A DNA stretch of 64,000 bases from Asterochloris sp. CNOR1. Taxonomy: Eukaryota; Chlorophyta; Trebouxiophyceae; Trebouxiales; Trebouxiaceae. The position numbers were made by a program, and so were the translations under genes. This document shows positions 39,501 through 53,600 of this stretch, one piece after another. The stretch's first letter is position 1, and every line of letters starts with the position of its first letter. Under the pieces are notes generated by a model that was given only the letters and a program-made list of their open reading frames with translations, was not told the DNA's origin and ran no database searches. Location of the stretch: contig OZ017748.1 in NCBI GenBank assembly GCA_963969365.1, positions 3,717,001-3,781,000 on the forward strand, in the 5' to 3' direction.

Positions 39501-42493
39501 GCTCTAGCTGGGGGACTGCATGATCTTGTACCAACAGCTTGCAGCCAGACTGCAATGCGCCTGTCCCTGTAAGGGTTTCTGCCAAGCTTCTGCTGCAGCG
39601 TAACACATAACATTCTGGTAGTGATGGTGACAGCCTATTGGTGAGAACGACAGCATACTGATGACAGGGGTGGCTGCTGCACTGCTCACAAGCAGCAGTC
39701 AGGCCTCATTGCAGGCCATTGCATTTGCTCTGGCTCTGTTCTTGAGAAGCACCAAACATGTCCAGTGCTGCTCAGAGGGCCTCCAGCAATAGCTGGCAGG
39801 CTGACAGCCTGTTGGGAGGTGCTGGGTCAGCAGCTGTCAGCCTGTAAGTGTCAGACCAGTGGTCTGGCAGCCAACTAAAAGGAGGGAACGCGTCCCTGTC
39901 CTTCACTTGCTTGGCTGCACAGCTTGGCGGAGAAAAGGCAAAGGCATTGTAACCCTCTCCAGAGGAGGCACCCAATAAGCCCAGCCTCTGTGCCTGCTCT
40001 CTGCATGCTTGACTGCGCAGCCTGAGTGAGCAGAGGCAAAAGGGCCCGCTTAAGGAGAGCCACGCACAGCCTACGGCACTGCGCTTCCTTGTGCAGCTTG
40101 AGCATAGCGGCGAAGAGGCAAAAGGGTTGCGGCATCCAGACTCCCAGGGAGTGCCGCTGCTCTTTGCGTGCTTCGCCGTGCAGGTCCAGATAGAAACAGG
40201 GATGCAGCAGCAGCACACCTTCATGGCATGGCTGGGCACGAGTGTGAGGTCTGCGACCAGTGTGGTGCCTCGAATGATGGACCACATCGGCTCCACAAAG
40301 CCATCCCAGGTATACCTGTAATCCAGGGATGCACAGTGTCACAGGAGAATTGAGCCGCAAAGCGTCAGCGCACAGAGCTGTCTGGAAGCCTGACACAGCA
40401 GGGTGAAGGCAATGCAACAGCCGCTGCTCTAACACATGCCAATTTGTGCTGCAACCAGAGCAGATGTGTGACAGAGACATGTACCTTGCACACTGCCCGC
40501 CCCAAAAAGTGTTCTGGGGCAGCCACTGGCACTTTGCTCAGCTGGGGATGCTTTGCAGCAGTGGTGCCCAAGCATTTGCTTACTTTGGTATATACTTGAC
40601 GACATGAGTATGATAGCTGACCACCAGGGGGATGGCTAGCAGCTTGGCATACATGATGGCTGAGAACACCATGAGCCCAGGAGTGGACACATGAATCACG
40701 TCTGGCCTGCAGGCCAACGTTTGGCGCGATGAACGATGTCTAGCCTCCACATAGGCTGTTTCTTGACAGGAGCCTTGATGTCAGGAGTGCAGCAGGCTGA
40801 CTGTTGGTGCCCACGCATGAGAGGTACAGCCAGTCTGGCCTGTGTGGAGCCAAGCTTCACACATCCTGCTGGCCAGCTGAAGGTGCAAACTTGCCAGTCA
40901 ACAGTAGAGCAATGCAGCTAGCGTTCTGCTGGTGTGCTGAAGCTTGCACAGCACTACTAGCGTGCAGTGCAGCGGCGGTGTACTGCCTGGGCAGCTGCAC
41001 TTGGTGCTGTGAAGTTGACGAGCGTGGTACCTAGCTTGCTAAGAGCTGCGCCAACAGCGCAGCTGCCAGGCAGGTCTGACAGCTTTGGATGCATGCGAAG
41101 CCTACCTGCGCTTGATGAGGTGCCACAGTACGCGCACAGACAGGCCCAGGGACAGCAGCAGGGTGGGGGACTTGTAGAAGGGCAGGCTGAAGCCCAGCAC
41201 ATTGACCACCTGCGGGAAGGCACATCAAAGACAACATGAGCCACTCTGTCAAGCAACCATGCAGGCATGCAGGTTTGCAGTGCAGCTCTAGGTGCTCTCA
41301 CTGCTGCGCAGCAGGCAGGTGGAGGGGGCCTTCCTTCTGCAGTCCAGTCGCAGTGCCAGAAGCAGCCAGCCATGCGCAGAGCCTCAGAACAGTGCAGATG
41401 CCTCCTTTCTGCAGGCCACTGGCAGTGCCCAGCGGGAGTTAGCCATGAGCAGCGCCGCCAGGGCAAGTTGTGCTTGGCATCGAGGCCAGCAGCCTATTCA
41501 CATGATGCAAGCTGTGGGGACACGACCGATGCATTGCTGTTCTGCTGGACTGTGTCTGCTCGCGCTGTGGGGAAGCACGACTGTGGGCCAAGTCACAGAA
41601 GCACTGCTGTTCTTGGTTATGTGTGCTTGTGGGGAGCGGATGTTGTGGGCATGCAGGGCATTGCATCCTTGGCTGCTCTCACCCTGGCCCCACAGAACGT
41701 CTTTGGAGGGTCGCTGCACGGCGTGAACACTGTAACCTCAGAGCCCATGTCCTGCATCTCCTTGATGAGGTTTGAGAACCTGCAGCACAGTCACGCATGG
41801 CCTGCCTGCCTGCCTGCGTGACATGCAACCAGTTGCTGTCTGGCGGTTGAACGTGGGAAGAGACTGTTCTCTCCTTTGAAGTTCTGGGAATGGCCCTGTC
41901 TCTGCCATGCTTTAGCAACAGGCAGCCCTGTAATGCTTGTCTTCGCAGACTACTGGTCAGCAGGCAGCAACCGGATATCAGATATGCAGGCGAAGTCTTG
42001 GGAGCTTGCCTGATCTTCATGCCGGACACATGCGAGAAGGGGCTGCAGGTAATGAGGAGAGTTTGTTTGGGTGGATGTGCATTGGTGTCTGTAGGCTGGC
42101 GCAAGCGGCCAGGTGCCAGCAGAATCTGCTCAGCAAGGAGCACAAGCAGAAGCGCGGTGTCACCTGGGCTCCACAAACAACGCCACACGCGGATTTAGCT
42201 GCAGATAGGCACGGAGTGCTCAGGTGCTATTGCCGATAAGCTCAATCAGGAAGTGCAAGCAACCCAGTGTCTCTAGCAACATCCTAGCAGGCACTTGGCC
42301 AACCATGAGGGGCGTCCAGGCACAGGGCATGTGTGATGCTCTGTGAGCATCTGGAGTCCTCTGCCCCCAAGTCAGAGCATCTCACCCTGGGAGCCAGCTG
42401 CCTGCCTGCCGTGACGTGCAGGCTTCTCCTTGAGCGTGCCAGAGGCCAGCTGGGTTTTGCAGCTCGAAGCTGCCTCGGCATGTCTTTCAGCAT
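36574..42493 (-). CDS. SQD2: Sulfoquinovosyltransferase SQD2-type, copy B
   Basis: Thirteen exons: 42493-42386, 42198-42164, 42042-42010, 41779-41683, 41209-41106, 40706-40584, 40315-40219, 39454-39286, 39107-38977, 38254-38173, 37999-37904, 37287-37092, 36838-36574; 511 residues. An N-terminal transit peptide (MPRQLRAAKPSWPLARSRRS) precedes the same blocks as copy A: RVALFVEPSPFSHVSGM, YKSPTLLLSLGLS, RPDVIHVSTPG, YHTH, YIPKYTW, ADLTLVPSHAMK, YVGRIGAEKNL, FVGDGPALADL and PSETETLGFVALEAMASG. Several exon lengths equal those of copy A (104, 196, and 82+96 = 178), so this is a duplicated gene. Intron positions differ at three places. The C terminus is hydrophobic (GQAIIAGVVAFVAWLIW). The last exon may be shorter if an intron follows KPFR. 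The donor after 42010 is GC. Both copies look active; different substrates or expression are possible but unproven. Confidence 0.94.
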
Positions 42494-42720
42494 CTCGAAG
42501 GATGTTCTGCGCGCAGCCTGATGCTTTCAAGCGCTATGACATGCGTTGAATTGGTCTCATCGTGCTGCAGTGCTTTGCAGAGCTGAGCTGGATGTGGGAA
42601 TATCAATCAAATGAAACCCTTTGTTTTCATCACTCAAAGTTGTTGAGCTGCAACCAATGAAGGTGGTGGCAAACAATGCAACCAAACACTGTACATGAGG
42701 AAAGGGAACATGTTTCTGAA
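42494..42720 (-). other. Short gap between two minus-strand genes
   Basis: The 227 bases hold the 3'UTR of the RGG-rich gene and the promoter of SQD2 copy B. No motif is clear. Confidence 0.45.
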
Positions 42721-45700
42721 CTATGCAGGCATGATGACATTGCCCTTGCGCCGGATCGCGCGGCCACCACCGTCGCGCCTGTTGCCACTACGGCCCCCTC
42801 TGTAGCTCCTCTGAGGCTCATATGCTGGGGCTTCATAGCGCACAGCATACTGACGGGGTGCTGGCTGGGCCATGCGCTGAGGGGCCACCCGGTCAGCCCG
42901 CATGCCAATGTTGGTGCTGGCCCTGCTGAAGTCATCCCCTCTGCAGCACAGGGACTGCTGGGTAAGAGCAATCACTGCTGGGAAGGTTGATGCATGTCAC
43001 AAACAGCTAATGCATCTCATATAACATTGCTTGCCAGGAGGCGCTGCCATGCATAGCCAGCGTGCTTTGTGACCCTAGTTTGATTGTGGGGTTGATTTAG
43101 GTGGTCTCTTGCAGGCGCAGCAAGGTACACATGGCCACACACAAGGTGCTGCATGCCACATTATCCAGCTTGCTTGTGAGTGTAGGGCACAGCTGGGTTG
43201 GCTCAAGTGTATGCAGTATGGCAAGGCATTGGCCAGCATGCTCTCTGTGGCAGGGCAAGCCATACAGGGCTCACACCGCTGCAGACCATACACAGCCAGC
43301 ATGGTTCCTGGGCACAGAGCTTGCTTTGCCCCATGGCAAGCACTGTATGCCACAAGCAGGTTGTGAGGGGCGCAGAGCTTGCCTGTATGGGTCCACCAGC
43401 AGCATAGAGGGGTGGTCTCCAGAAGGTGCAACTGAGTCTGAGGCCCTGGGCATGTTGGCTGGGTCAGCCAGGCCCTGCAGCACATCTGACAGCACATCAG
43501 GAATGGGCAAAGCAGCCCCGATGTACACACCAATGTACATCGCACAAAGCTGAGCCTTCTATATGAGACTGTGTCATAGTGTGTTGACACAGCACCTGTT
43601 GCGTGCATGAGGCAGCACAGGCTGGTCACACAAGGGGCCATGCAGCTGATGTGACTTGTGCTCAGTGACTGGCTATGGCAGTAGGCTCAGGGAGCGGCTG
43701 TGCCATTGCCTGAAAGTCCATGCCCAGTAGAGCAGATGGCTCAATGGGAGAAGCCGCATGACGTAACAAACAGCCTGTCAAGCCTCCATGCTCATGACAC
43801 TGCTGTATAACCATGCGCATGACGTCGGACCAGGTGTCATGCCTGTGACCCAGCAGAAAAGCAGGCGCACCGAGAAGGGCCTCGTGGAGTTGACAGCAAG
43901 TCCTGAGGCTGAGTACTCGCTCCTGATGCGCGCCCCCACCCCGACGACCTCTGCAGGCAGCACCGGCCTACGCACGACAGTCCCCCCGCGCTGTGGCTGC
44001 TGCGACCGAGGCGCAAAGAACTGCTCTGTGGGCTGGCGCGGGTTGCGCGACGCACGGGCAAGGCCACCCTAAAGCAGGGGGCATGGCAACTTGGCACACG
44101 CCAGCTGAAAGTGGCCAGGCGGGAGTGTCAACCAGCGTGCAGGGCTGGCTGCCCAGATGGTGGCACAAGTAACACAAAAGGGTGCACACTGCAGAGATGG
44201 CCTTCAAGCCTGACAAGCAACCACAGCAGGCCGTTCAGAAACACATGATGTGGAAACTAGATGGGTTGGTGCTGCTGCTGTGTTTACAGATAATAGAAAT
44301 GAGGTGCTGGATGGTGTCCTCAACACCAAGGTTCTAGGTATTTAGACAATGTCATGCATCGGTGTCCCTTACCTGGCGTGCCTGCTCGTTGACCACCATG
44401 ATGCGCAGCCTCTCTGTGCCGCCACTCCCACGGCCCTTGCCCTTCCCGGACTGGCTGCCTCGCACCAGCAGCTGCTGCTGCGGCTGGGTTTTGCCCCTCT
44501 TGGCGGGCTGCCTGCTGGCAGTGCCGCCCCTGCCGCCGCTCTTTGGCAACTTTGCAGCGCTGCTATTTGCAGCTGCGCCGCTCAGCCTGCAGATGATTGG
44601 GGGTTGGAGCGGGCGTCTGTGGAAGCCTGCTGCGTTGGGCTGAGCGAGCGAGCAGTGGGTCCAGCTGGCCGACGTGGATGCTGAAGGCTTGAGCCGTTTT
44701 GCTGGCGCAAGCCGCAGCCAATTGGCCAGTCCAGTGGTGCTGGCCAGTGGGTCGCTGCTTCAAGGTGATGATCAGCAGCAGGATTGCCACAGCCAGCCTG
44801 GGTCAGCATGGTTCATGGGACGGAGGAGCCTGCAGAGGTCCTGCCCGTGCTGTGCAGAGCGTGATGCGCAGGCCCTGAGAGAGCAGCTGCGTCCCCAGCA
44901 GCCACAGGACGCCCAGCAGCTGGCTGCCTGCTCTGGTGCCGCTGTATGCAGGTCAGAGGATGAAAGGCGCATATGGTCTGCTAAGGATTTGAGGCCTCTG
45001 GGCTACACAGGTGTTGTGCAAAGCAGACAGGTGTGCACGCTGCCTGCAAGCAGCTGTGAGCTGTCTGTAGCTGAGAGTGCCCTGGGTGCCATTGAGCACC
45101 AGCTGAGCGTCCCAATGCCTGCTGGCGTATGGTCCCAGCTGTTGCACCCGAGGTGATGGCAGCCTGAGTCCCAAGATGCTCCCCGGAGAGGAGCCCTGGC
45201 TGCACACCTGGCCTTCTTCTTCCCCACGCCTCCAACCTTCACACCTAGCTTGGACTTGACTGCGTCCTTGCGTGCCTTGCCCTGAAGCAAGGAACTCTTC
45301 AGTGCTGAGAGCAACAGAGCCTCGGGCAAGTAAGCTGCCTTGATGCACCATGCATGCAGTTTCGCCTGCGAGCTTGAATATCGTCGGTGCTGCCTGCAGG
45401 ATTGCCAGCAGCGTGGCTATGGAGCTGTGTGCTGCGTCCTAGTGTGCATGAATGAAGGGCTCAGTGCTGCCAGCAGCAGGGCGATGGGACCATGTGCCCA
45501 TGCCTGCTTTGGCCTGCAAGCAAGAAAAGCTTCAGTGCTGCCAGCAGCACAACAGGCTACCCATCTGCCTGCGCTTGGCCCCCCTTTCCAGCAAGCAGCA
45601 AGAACAAGTGCTGGCAGCATGCATTCACTGTGTGTGTGTGTGTATGTATGTTAAAACATGTCACTGCCCTTGCATCCCGTGGGTCTGCAAACAGATTGTC

Positions 45701-46160
45701 CCTTGATGCTGACGGCTATAGGTCAATGTGACATCTGGGTGCTGCACTGTCCCTGCAGCACGGGTCTGCAGGCAGCAGATCAACGACATCATACTCACTC
45801 ACTACCTTGCTGTGCTGTGCTGCCCCTGCAAGCCCCTTTTGCGCCACACATTGCCTGGCAGAGCTTTGCCTGGCAAACAATGGTTGCACAAATGCCCCGC
45901 ACAGCAAAGGCATTGTATAGGACTACAGTCACAGCAGACTCCACGACAGAGCCAGCAGTACAGTGATAAAGCCACGAGGAGCAGTGCAGCTCACAAGGCA
46001 CAGGTAGCATGGCAGCTAAGCCTTGATGCCTGCGACAGTGCCATACTCTCACCCCTGTCTTCTGCTCCGATCTCTTCTGCCCTGTCTTCTTCTTCTGCGC
46101 CTGGTGCTTGATAAGGTCATCCAGCTGCAGGACAGGGGTGGCATGGTCAGCTACGCTCAT
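42721..46160 (-). CDS. RGG-rich basic protein with UAP56-binding-like N terminus
   Basis: Six exons: 46160-46053, 45281-45208, 44586-44373, 44068-43871, 43474-43383, 42940-42721; 301 residues, all phases agree. The start holds QLDDLIKHQAQKKKTG, like the UAP56-binding motif (LDDIIK) of mRNA export adaptors such as UIF and ALY. Next come KARKDAVKSKLGVKVG, a Gly/Arg/Lys-rich run (KSGGRGGTASRQPAKRGK, GKGKGRGSGGTERLRI), FFAPRSQQPQRGGTVVRR, and a C terminus with SYRGGRSGNRRDGGGR. No RRM is seen, so it is not a canonical ALY. I infer an RNA-binding nuclear export adaptor but do not recognise a named family. The intron after 43383 starts with GC. The donors at 43871 and the acceptor at 43474 are the weakest choices. 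Confidence 0.68.
45629..45650. repeat. (GT)n microsatellite
   Basis: A short GT run with a GTAT tail, inside the first intron of the RGG-rich gene. Confidence 0.85.
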
Positions 46161-46623
46161 CAGAGCTGGCCAGTCGCCCTCTGCCTGCAGAGCCCGTCAG
46201 CATGCACAGCATTGCCGCAGGAGAGCCCAAGAAGTTGCGAGGGAGCTGCTGCAGTCGCCAGATTGGCATGGGACAGCGGTCAAGGGGGCTTGCAGCCAGC
46301 TTGAAGCCTTTCTTGCCATCAGGTCCGCATGCATGGCCAGGCAACTCACTGTCATGTCCAACAAAGCCTCAGTGCCGGCTGGGGTCATTGCGGCATCTGG
46401 CGCCATTCCTTTGCGTGCTCCTTATGCTTCTGCTGGCTTTGCTTCCGGCTAATGGCCTGCGGTCCTTGAGCTCTCCGGAGGGCAAATCAAGAGAAGAATC
46501 CAGGGCACGAGACTTTTCCAGAAAGAAAGTGGTCCCCCTTTGCTGATGCTGCAGCCCCTCTGCTGCTCAATAAGGGTGCCTTCATTGGTTGCCAGGCCCT
46601 GTCTGTCCAAGAAATCATCAACA
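46161..46623. promoter_or_regulatory. Divergent upstream region, RGG-rich gene and UAP1
   Basis: 463 bases between two divergent start codons. An in-frame ATG at 46540 could extend UAP1 by 28 residues. No other coding signal or clear promoter box is seen. Confidence 0.4.
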
Positions 46624-49979
<3,356 letters not shown>

Positions 49980-50608
49980 AGGTATGTGACAGATGAGTGA
50001 AGGGAGCACTTCCTTGTTTCTCATGTCCCAGTGGCTGCTGCATGGCGAATTGCTCATCACATCTGGTCACATGAACTAAGTCACCATTTGTGGCCAAATT
50101 GCTGCATGGTCCAGCACCTTTGCAATGGCTCAGTGGAAGGCAAAGTGGTCTTGCCAATGAGGGAGAAGCCCCTGATTGGCTGGGGAAGTGATGACCATAT
50201 ATCGCATGTGTGTGACCCTTGCAAATCAATGCCAGACACATTGCAAGGGTTGGCTTGGGAAGGAGCTCCACAGGAACCTGATTACAGCTGGGTGTTGAGT
50301 GATGCGGGCTTGACATTCACAAACATGGCAACCATGGAGAAGGCGGAAATCAACAAGCAAAGGCGGAAATCAACAAGCAAAGGCACAGGAACAACAACAG
50401 CACAAGGCAAAGAAGGGATGGGATATACATATCTGTGGCATGGCATGACAGGGGGTATAGAGCAATGGGTCACAATGTTGTGTAGTGGGAGCAATCTGGC
50501 TGGCACTGGCAGTCTCAGCAGCATCTCAGAGCTGCAAAAAGCTCTCCAGCGCTTGCCACACGAGGAGCAGCTGGCCGTGTCTAGGCCTGATCACTCGGCC
50601 GTACTCTA
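49980..50608. other. Convergent intergenic region with an unassigned 193-codon ORF
   Basis: A plus-strand frame is open from 50031 to 50612. It encodes basic, Ser/Thr- and Gly-rich protein with a short CDPC pair. It contains a perfect 20-base tandem duplication at 50341-50380 that keeps no frame (20 is not a multiple of 3). No family is recognised and no intron is needed. It may be a young gene, part of the UAP1 3'UTR, or chance. The segment looks less GC-rich than its neighbours. Confidence 0.3.
50341..50380. repeat. Perfect 20-bp tandem duplication
   Basis: AGGCGGAAATCAACAAGCAA occurs twice with no gap or mismatch. Confidence 0.97.
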
Positions 50609-53600
50609 CTAGCCGACTAATGAGGCCATCGTTGTGCTTGCTGGCTGCAGGGTAGGCTGTGACCAGCTGCTGCCTCTCAGGCAGCCATTGTCGCTGCATG
50701 CCAAAATCATCTGCCGCCACACCTCATCTTGCTGGGTTGGGAGGGAGGACGCCTGGAGCGACTGCGCCTGCTGCTTGGCATATTTGAGCAGCATTGCTGG
50801 ATACTGCAGCATGGAGTGAGACCCAGTCACAGCCTGTTTCAGATGCAGTGCACTTCCAGCTGCCCTGGGTTCACAGCACATCTCAAGCGGCTGCATTTGT
50901 AGGCATTGTTCAGGCAGGATGCACTCGGCTGCACATGTCAGGAGGAGGCAGGTGGCTCACCCATAACCGCATGAAGTCCTTCCCGGGTTGCCCGCTCTTG
51001 TCAAACCAGTCCCAGCGCCGCTTGTGCTCCTCCATGTAGGCTTGGCCAGCAGCAGTGACCTTCCAGTACCTGCCAGAGTGGGGCGTGGGCAGGCTCTCCT
51101 TGAGCTTGATGGCGCCGGCCTCCGCCAGCCTGGAGGGGATCCATGCGCCTCCCCCCTAGTGGTGGGCTGCCAGGCGCTCGCCTGCACGGGCAAAGGGGCC
51201 AATTTGGAAGCTCGCGGTGCAGTGCTGGAGGTGACGGGGTGACCATTGATGCCAGGTATAGAGAGAGGCAGACCTTGGCACCCACAACAAGGACACATTG
51301 CTGCCCAGATGTGGAAGGCAGACCTCACAGGCACCAGTAAGACACGCAGTAGCTTGCAGAGCGATGTCAAAGGGACTGCAAGCAGCAGCAGAGCAAGCAC
51401 CTCTGCATGCAGCCAGGCGCACCTGGGAACAGCTGGTCACACTCCCTCTCCACAGCCTGGCGCCTCAACAACAGCAGCCCCTCCTCATCTGTCTTGCGAT
51501 CTGCCTGGGAGACCACATTCCAGAGCACATACATCAGCTGGTCCCTGCGAGCACGCTCCCAGCTGCCGTTCTTGTCGGTCAATGGAGCAATTCTGGCTGC
51601 CACAGCAGCAGCAGCTGGTAGACCCTTCTGCCTGAGGTTGAAGTGAAGCTTGGCTGGCGTCAAAAGCCGTTGAGTGGACCTGCAGGCATGGCAATGCATT
51701 GGTGCGCCAGCTACCTGGTCCTTACCTGCACTGAAGGGAGAGATGTACAGGGAGTATGTGTGACAGGGCAGAATGCAGGGCTTCTGACGCATGCAAAACA
51801 GAGGCTCTGAGCCTGGGCAAGAGCCACCCTACCTGTTCCGGCCAAACATCTTGAAGAAGTCCTCATTCCCCTCGCGCTTGGCAGAGAAGATTGGCTCCAG
51901 GGAAGTTGGACCCATCATTTTGTCGCCCCCCAGCACCTGATATGAGGTGCGCAGCCAAGCTTGCATTGCCAGGCAGCCATCCAGGTCCTGCGGGGGCACA
52001 CAGAGGTCGACAAACTCCTTGCCGTTCTCATCTACCTGCCCCAGACGGCGCAGGGCGTCGCGTGAATCACCTGCAGTGCAGGTAGCGCATGGCACTCATC
52101 AGGGCTTGAATGCAGCTGTACTCGCAGCCAGAAGCCATGAGACAGCCTGGCACAGCAAGCTGTACCGCTGCAGCACATACCACTGCAGCACAGTGTTGCT
52201 CAGTGCAAGAGCAGGAGTTGCGCAGGCAGCACCAGGCACCGATGAGGGAGCTTGCAACAAATTGGCATGCCCTGCTGGCAAATTTGGAAGGCAGCCACAG
52301 ATTGCAGCAGCAGCAGGGTCACAAAGGAGTGGCCGCAGTGCAGGGCCGAACTCACCGCAGCAGCGCATCAAGGCCTGGCTGGTTCCCTCAGTGCAGTGAC
52401 CCTTGGGAGTGGTGACGTTGAGTAGGGTTGTTCGGCAGCCAGCGTTGCCCTCGCTGGTGTTGCCCTCGCTGTAGTAGGACACGCCACGTGAGCTGGCTGC
52501 CATGGTTCCGCCACAGAAGATGGTGGCATCCCCCACGTGTCTGCGCACCCACTGCAAGGCCACCGTGAGATTCTTGATGCCATAGAGGCAATCAGATTCT
52601 GCACAGGAGAGGCAGCAGCCAGCAGTCAGCAGCAGTGACACACCATCAGCAGGGAGTTTGTGCCCATGCCCACTGCAGCCAGGGCCTCCTTGGATGCTGA
52701 CGAGGAGATGAATGGCAGGCTGGAGACACCTTGGCAAAGCTGGAGACACCTTGGCAAAGCAGCATCACCCATCTGTGCAAGAGCTTGAGGACAGTCGGAT
52801 ACAGCACAGGCAATATGCGGAGAGCCATGCACCAGCATGCACATGAATGCACTGGCACCCACACAACTCAGGCTGCCACCCACCAGTTCAGGCATCTTGG
52901 GGTCGGAGGGGATGTAGAGATGTCCCTTCCCCCTGAAGAGGCAGCCATGCAGCTCCCCTCCCTCAGCACGAACCGCATCCCTGATCCTGTAGAACTGCTG
53001 GTGAATGCTGCCCTGCACCCAATCTGCCACCTTGGAGATGCCCACGCTGCCGATCTGGTTGCACGTGCGGTAGAGGCTGTGCTCAATGGCCGTCTCCAGG
53101 AAGACCTTACCTGCAAGCAGGGATACATTCAGTGAAGCACAGCCGGAGGTGACACCCAGGCAATGCAGACGCCAAATCCAGGGTGGCCAAGGGAGGCTGC
53201 ACGCTATTTTGCAGGCAGGCAAGCCTCATAGGAAGCATGGCGCCAAAGCTTCAACATTGGCACAGGCAGCAAGAGGTGACGCAGTACAGGCTCTCAGTCC
53301 AGCAGCTCACTCGTGAAGCAGTTGTCTGCTTTCACTTCCTCGTCGTTGAAGTTGAAGAGGTGGCAATCCTCAACGCTCATGTAGCCTGGAAACCGGGGAG
53401 GCCAGGCCCAGCCTGACAGCAGACTGCCGCGCTGATGCAGCACATACAGCAGGCCTATGGGCGTGGATGTCGTGACGATGTTGCACAGGCCCTCCGTGAG
53501 GCGATGATGGCGGCTAGCTCCAGCAGAGGTGCCCATGATCGTCTGCACAACGGGCAGAAACAATTGGTCAGCATAGGTGACATTTTTCAAGCACTAAAAC

